Shown: positions 14,666 to 17,667 of the stretch, piece after piece
Numbering within the stretch: position 1 is the first letter of the stretch
Layout: every line of letters starts with the position of its first letter
Source: Pseudomonadota bacterium
GTDB taxonomy: Bacteria > Myxococcota_A > Polyangia > Haliangiales > Haliangiaceae
Direction of reading: 5' to 3'
DNA length: 17,667 nucleotides
Assembly (NCBI GenBank): GCA_023386455.1
Contig: JAEWJO010000573.1
Location: 1-17,667, forward strand
The notes under the pieces: model-generated
What the model was told of the DNA's origin: nothing
What the model saw: only the letters and a program-made list of their open reading frames with translations
The model's database searches: none
Program-made: the position numbers and the translations under genes

Positions 14666-16582
14666 GTGAAGAAGGAGACGAAGAGGTTCACCGAAGAGTG
14701 TCTCGCCGGGCTGCGTCGCGCGCAGGAGCTCCGGCCCGCGATCATCGGTTCGGCAGACCGATCGATCGACGGCACGCTCGTTCCCTACAACGAGCTGTTG
14801 ACGTCGGCGAGCGCGACCAACGCCATGGCGGGTCTCATGTCGGAGGTTCATCCCGACGAGGCGATCCGCGACGCCGCGCGCGAGTGCGAGCAGGAAGTCT
14901 CGCGCTTCTACTCGGACCTGGCGCTCGACCGGGAGATGTACGACGCGCTCGCCGCCGTCGACGTCAGCAAGGCCGACGCCGACACCCAGCGGTTCGTCGA
15001 GCACACGCTGCGCGACTACCGCCGCGCCGGCGTCGACAAGCCGCCCGAGGTGCGCGAGCGCCTGAAGGCGATCGACGAGGAGCTGACGCGCCTCGGCCAG
15101 ATCTTCTCGAAGAACATCTCCGAGGACGTCCGCGTCGTCGAGATCACCGACCCGGGCCGCCTCGCGGGCCTGCCGGCGGACTTCGTCGCGTCGCACCCGG
15201 CGGATGCGAGCGGCACGATCCGGATCACGACCGACTACCCCGACTACAACCCGTTCATGACATACGCGGTGGACGATGCGCTCCGCCGCGAGCTCTACAT
15301 CAAGTTCCGGAGCCGCGGCGATCAGCAGAACGAGAGCGTCCTGCACGACATCCTGAAGCTGCGCGCCGAGAAGTCGTCGCTGCTCGGGTTCGCGAACTGG
15401 GCCGACTACATCACCGCCGACAAGATGATCAAGTCGGGCAATAACGCGAGCGACTTCATCGAGAAGGTGTGGAAGCTCGCCGCGCCGCGCGCCGAGCAGG
15501 ACTACGCCGAGCTGCTGCGCCAGCTCCGCAAGGTCGAGCCGGCGGCGACCGAGGTCTGCGACTGGCAGAAGGTCTGGCTCGAGAACCTCGTGAAGAAGGA
15601 GCGCTACGAGGTCGACGCGAGCGAGGTCCGCCAGTACTTCCCGTACGAGCGCGTGCTCGCGGGCCTGCTCTCGATCACCGCCGAGATCTTCGACATCGCG
15701 TACGTGCCGGTACCCGACAAGGCGTGGCACGCGAGCGTCCTCACGTACGACGTGACCCGCGCCGGGAACAAGCTCGGCCGCATCTACCTCGACATGCATC
15801 CGCGCGAGGGCAAGTACAAGCACGCGGCGCAGTTCCCGCTGAAGGACGGCGTCCGCGGCGTGCAGCTGCCCGAGGGCGTGCTCGTCTGTAATTTCCCGGA
15901 GCCGACGAAGGGCGATCCGACGTCCGCCCTCATGGAGCACGACGACGTCGTCACGATGTTCCACGAGTTCGGTCACCTCATGCACCACGTGCTCGGTGGC
16001 CACCAGAAGTGGATCACGCAGAGCGGCGTCGCGACCGAGTGGGACTTCGTCGAGGCACCGTCGCAGATGTTCGAGGAGTGGGCGTGGACGCACGACACGC
16101 TCGCGCGGTTCGCGCGTCACGTGACCACCGGCGAGGTGATCCCGGACGAGCTCGTCGACAAGATGCGCAAGGCCGACAAGTTCGGTCTCGGCACCGCGAC
16201 CGTGCAGCAGATCTTCTACGCGGCGATCTCGCTCGGCTTCCACCGCGCGGATCCGGACTCGCTCGATCAGCTCGGTGAGGTGCAGCGCCTGCAGAAGCGG
16301 TACACGCCGTTCCGCTACGTACCGGGCACGCGGTTCCACGCGTCGTTCGGTCACCTCGTGGGCTACTCCGCGATGTACTACACGTACCAGTGGTCGCTCG
16401 TCATCGCGAAGGACCTCCTCACGCCGTTCGAGAACGCGGGGCTGATGGCGAAGGACGTGACGTTCGCGTATCGCGATAAGGTGCTCGCGCCGGGTGGTTC
16501 GCGCGATGCGGCCGAGCTCGTTCGATCCTTCCTCGGACGTGAATACGACTTTGCAGCGTACGAGCGATATCTCGTCTCCTGA
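14666..16582 (+). CDS. M3 family zinc oligopeptidase (thimet/oligopeptidase A type)
   Basis: From a GTG at 14666 the protein has 638 residues, in the normal range for M3 peptidases. The zinc site is HEFGHLMHH (His433, Glu434, His437) with the third ligand Glu463 in DFVEAPSQMFEEW, the arrangement diagnostic for the family. A long helical N-terminal part (RLKAIDEELTRLGQIFSKNI) and a C-terminal helical part (FGHLVGYSAMYYTYQWS) agree with the thimet-oligopeptidase fold. It should cut short peptides, probably in the cytoplasm since no signal peptide is seen. A GTG at 14609 would add 19 residues but overlaps the divergent MiaE gene. TACCAT at 14652-14657, 8 bases before the GTG, may be the -10 box. 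Confidence 0.92.
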   Translation: MKKETKRFTEECLAGLRRAQELRPAIIGSADRSIDGTLVPYNELLTSASATNAMAGLMSEVHPDEAIRDAARECEQEVSRFYSDLALDREMYDALAAVDVSKADADTQRFVEHTLRDYRRAGVDKPPEVRERLKAIDEELTRLGQIFSKNISEDVRVVEITDPGRLAGLPADFVASHPADASGTIRITTDYPDYNPFMTYAVDDALRRELYIKFRSRGDQQNESVLHDILKLRAEKSSLLGFANWADYITADKMIKSGNNASDFIEKVWKLAAPRAEQDYAELLRQLRKVEPAATEVCDWQKVWLENLVKKERYEVDASEVRQYFPYERVLAGLLSITAEIFDIAYVPVPDKAWHASVLTYDVTRAGNKLGRIYLDMHPREGKYKHAAQFPLKDGVRGVQLPEGVLVCNFPEPTKGDPTSALMEHDDVVTMFHEFGHLMHHVLGGHQKWITQSGVATEWDFVEAPSQMFEEWAWTHDTLARFARHVTTGEVIPDELVDKMRKADKFGLGTATVQQIFYAAISLGFHRADPDSLDQLGEVQRLQKRYTPFRYVPGTRFHASFGHLVGYSAMYYTYQWSLVIAKDLLTPFENAGLMAKDVTFAYRDKVLAPGGSRDAAELVRSFLGREYDFAAYERYLVS

Positions 16583-16665
16583 TCGCTACAAAGCAATACA
16601 GTTGATTCGTTGCTTGCCGCGCGCGGATCTCGCATCGTCAAGTCTCAAAGAGGAGACAGAATCAG

Positions 16666-17115
16666 ATGAAGAAGATCACGCTTGCGTTCATGGTTGCGAT
16701 GGCGTTCGTTTCGCTCGGCGGCTGCAAGAAGAAGGGCGGCGGCGGCGCTGGTGAGGCGATGGCGAAGATGAGCGAGTTCGCCGACAAGATGTGCGCCTGC
16801 AAGGACACGGCCTGCGCCCAGAAGGTCTCCGACGAGATGACCAAGTGGAGCCAGGAGCAGAGCAAGAACCAGAAGGAGCCGCCGAAGATGAACGAGGCGG
16901 ACACCAAGAAGGCGCAGGAGATCGGCACGCGCATGGGCGAGTGCATGCAGAAGGCGATGACGCCTGCGGCCCCGCCGGCTGGCGAGGGTTCGGCGGCTGC
17001 CCCGGCCGAGGGTTCGGCGGCGGCTCCGGCCGAGGGTTCGGCGGCGGCTGGCTCGGCGGCCCCGGCGGCCGAGGGCTCGGCTGCTCCGGCGGCGGCTGGC
17101 TCGGCTGCGAAGTGA
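16666..17115 (+). CDS. small Cys-rich lipoprotein with Ala/Gly/Ser repeat tail (paralogue 1)
   Basis: The 149-residue product has a lipoprotein signal (MKKITLAFMVAMAFVSLGGC). The ATG is preceded by a clear Shine-Dalgarno sequence, AGGAG at 16651-16655, unlike most genes here. The mature part has the core MCACKDTACAQKVSDEMTKW and later EADTKKAQ and GECMQKA, giving a C-x-C-x4-C pattern plus a distant Cys. The last 45 residues are low-complexity EGSAAAPA-like repeats, a probable flexible spacer in the envelope. The next gene downstream encodes a relative. A strong terminator follows 40 bases after the stop. I do not recognise the family; the Cys pattern could bind metal or form disulfides. Confidence 0.85.
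   Translation: MKKITLAFMVAMAFVSLGGCKKKGGGGAGEAMAKMSEFADKMCACKDTACAQKVSDEMTKWSQEQSKNQKEPPKMNEADTKKAQEIGTRMGECMQKAMTPAAPPAGEGSAAAPAEGSAAAPAEGSAAAGSAAPAAEGSAAPAAAGSAAK
16984..17055 (+). repeat. 24-base tandem repeat, three copies, inside lipoprotein gene
   Basis: Units starting GAGGGTTCGGCGGC lie at 16984, 17008 and 17032; the first two are nearly identical and the third diverges in its last bases. Each encodes EGSAAAPA or a close variant. The unit length is a multiple of three, so copy-number change would lengthen or shorten the spacer without a frameshift. Confidence 0.7.
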
Positions 17116-17133
17116 TCGCGTCTAGGTCTTGAA

Positions 17134-17143
17134 CTAGGCCTAG
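17134..17143. repeat. perfect 10-base palindrome
   Basis: CTAGGCCTAG lies between the lipoprotein stop and the terminator; CTAGG also occurs at 17122. CTAG is normally scarce in bacterial DNA, so this cluster is unusual. It could be a protein-binding site, or chance. Confidence 0.3.
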
Positions 17144-17155
17144 CTTCGATTTCGA

Positions 17156-17187
17156 ACGGGCTCCTTCGGGAGCCCGTTTTCTTTTTT
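17156..17187 (+). terminator. Rho-independent terminator with TTCG tetraloop
   Basis: A perfect 9-base stem (ACGGGCTCC at 17156-17164 and GGAGCCCGT at 17169-17177) closes a TTCG loop and is followed by TTTTCTTTTTT. It ends transcription of the lipoprotein gene at 16666-17115 and separates it from its paralogue downstream. Confidence 0.93.
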
Positions 17188-17312
17188 CGGCGTCGGCTGC
17201 GCTCCTGTTCAGGTCTTGTCGACGTCGCACGGAGATCGGCCGGCGGCGGTTACCAGATCGATTACAAGCCGTGACATTGCCGCGATCGCGGAGAGGCCTC
17301 CGCTGGAGCGAT

Positions 17313-17335
17313 TGCCACGATCGGGTATCGTGGCA
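17313..17335 (+). promoter_or_regulatory. perfect 9-base inverted repeat just before a lipoprotein start
   Basis: TGCCACGAT (17313-17321) and ATCGTGGCA (17327-17335) are separated by CGGGT and end 4 bases before the ATG at 17340. TATCGT at 17326-17331, inside it, could be a -10 box, in which case the repeat would be an operator. If transcribed, it would form a hairpin covering the ribosome-binding region. Confidence 0.5.
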
Positions 17336-17339
17336 GCGC

Positions 17340-17667
17340 ATGAACACGCTCGTGTGGATGGCGATGGTCGGTGCGCTCGCGTTGACCGGCTGCAAGGACA
17401 AGGGCGCATCCGCAGGCGACAAGACAGTCGCCAAGCTCACCGCGTTTCGCGACGAGATGTGCGGCTGCAAGGACGCCGCGTGCGCGCAGGCCGTCTCGAA
17501 GAAGATGACCGCATGGAACGCCGACCAGGCGAGCGGCGGCGCGCCGACCCTCAGCGAGGCGGACACGAAGGCGGCGCAGCAGGTCAGCGACGAGCTGGGC
17601 TCTTGCATGCTGAAGGCGCGCGCGACGGGCAGCGGTGCGCCGGGCCATGCCGGCAGCGGCGCGGCGA
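17340..17667 (+). CDS. small Cys-rich lipoprotein (paralogue 2), runs off the window
   Basis: An ATG at 17340 opens a frame with no stop before the window ends, giving 109 visible residues. The signal MNTLVWMAMVGALALTGC has a clear lipobox. The mature part repeats the core of the neighbour at 16666-17115: MCGCKDAACAQAVSKKMTAW, then SEADTKAAQ and SCMLKA, followed by the start of a Gly/Ser/Ala-rich tail (SGAPGHAGSGAA). The two proteins are clearly paralogues with the same Cys spacing. The 150 bases before it hold the terminator of the previous gene and an inverted repeat next to the start, so it seems to be transcribed on its own. No Shine-Dalgarno sequence is seen. The function is unknown. Confidence 0.85.
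   Translation, partial: MNTLVWMAMVGALALTGCKDKGASAGDKTVAKLTAFRDEMCGCKDAACAQAVSKKMTAWNADQASGGAPTLSEADTKAAQQVSDELGSCMLKARATGSGAPGHAGSGAA

Noticed and set aside
16583..16665. A -35/-10 promoter for the lipoprotein gene at 16666.
   Set aside because: TTGATT is present, but no convincing -10 box lies at a suitable distance; only the Shine-Dalgarno sequence is clear.
1..17667. Very frequent CGATCG and GATC palindromes throughout.
   Set aside because: They fall mostly in coding frames as Asp/Ile/Arg codon pairs with GC-rich third positions. A genome-wide codon-corrected count would be needed to claim a HIP1-like repeat.

Overview
The window is very GC-rich and almost fully coding, with strong G/C bias at third codon positions. 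The mix of genes suggests a myxobacterium-like member of the Myxococcota: many small lipoproteins, a serine/threonine kinase fused to a STAND-type ATPase, a TPR/PEGA-type partner, and zinc-ribbon proteins with an internal lipobox. The Kofleriaceae/Haliangium side is my guess. No 16S rRNA or other marker is present to confirm this.

Layout. 1-246 is the end of an alpha/beta hydrolase. 279-2014 holds three tandem paralogues sharing an N-terminal CxxC-x10-CxxC zinc ribbon, a hydrophobic stretch ending in a lipobox-like Cys, a variable middle, and a nearly invariant C-terminal tail PYGAPPARRR-[VIF]-V. Convergent to them (2011-4044, minus) is a pair encoding a radical SAM/SPASM enzyme and a DUF481-type outer-membrane barrel. 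Next come a lipoprotein alpha-amylase (4146-6191), a three-module lipoprotein (6293-7690), a convergent 8-TM protein (7687-8559) and an MFS exporter (8663-9892). A nested inverted-repeat element (9904-10159), looking like a non-autonomous mobile element, fills the only sizeable gap. On the minus strand follow a TPR/PEGA-like protein, the kinase-STAND protein to which it is coupled by an ATGA overlap, and MiaE (10164-14640). An M3 oligopeptidase (14666-16582) points away from MiaE. The window closes with two paralogous Cys-rich small lipoproteins separated by a strong intrinsic terminator.

Most interesting point. The tandem tail-sharing proteins lie beside a complete radical SAM/SPASM enzyme of the type that modifies peptides. 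I infer a possible post-translational modification system in which the PYGAPPARRR tail of membrane-bound precursors is the substrate. No such link is proven by the sequence. The three genes also each carry a TANNNT hexamer exactly at -12 to -7 from the ATG, the position expected of a -10 box for a leaderless mRNA.

No tRNA, rRNA or CRISPR array was seen. No gene-free stretch exceeds 300 bases; the longest (9893-10163) is the repeat element.
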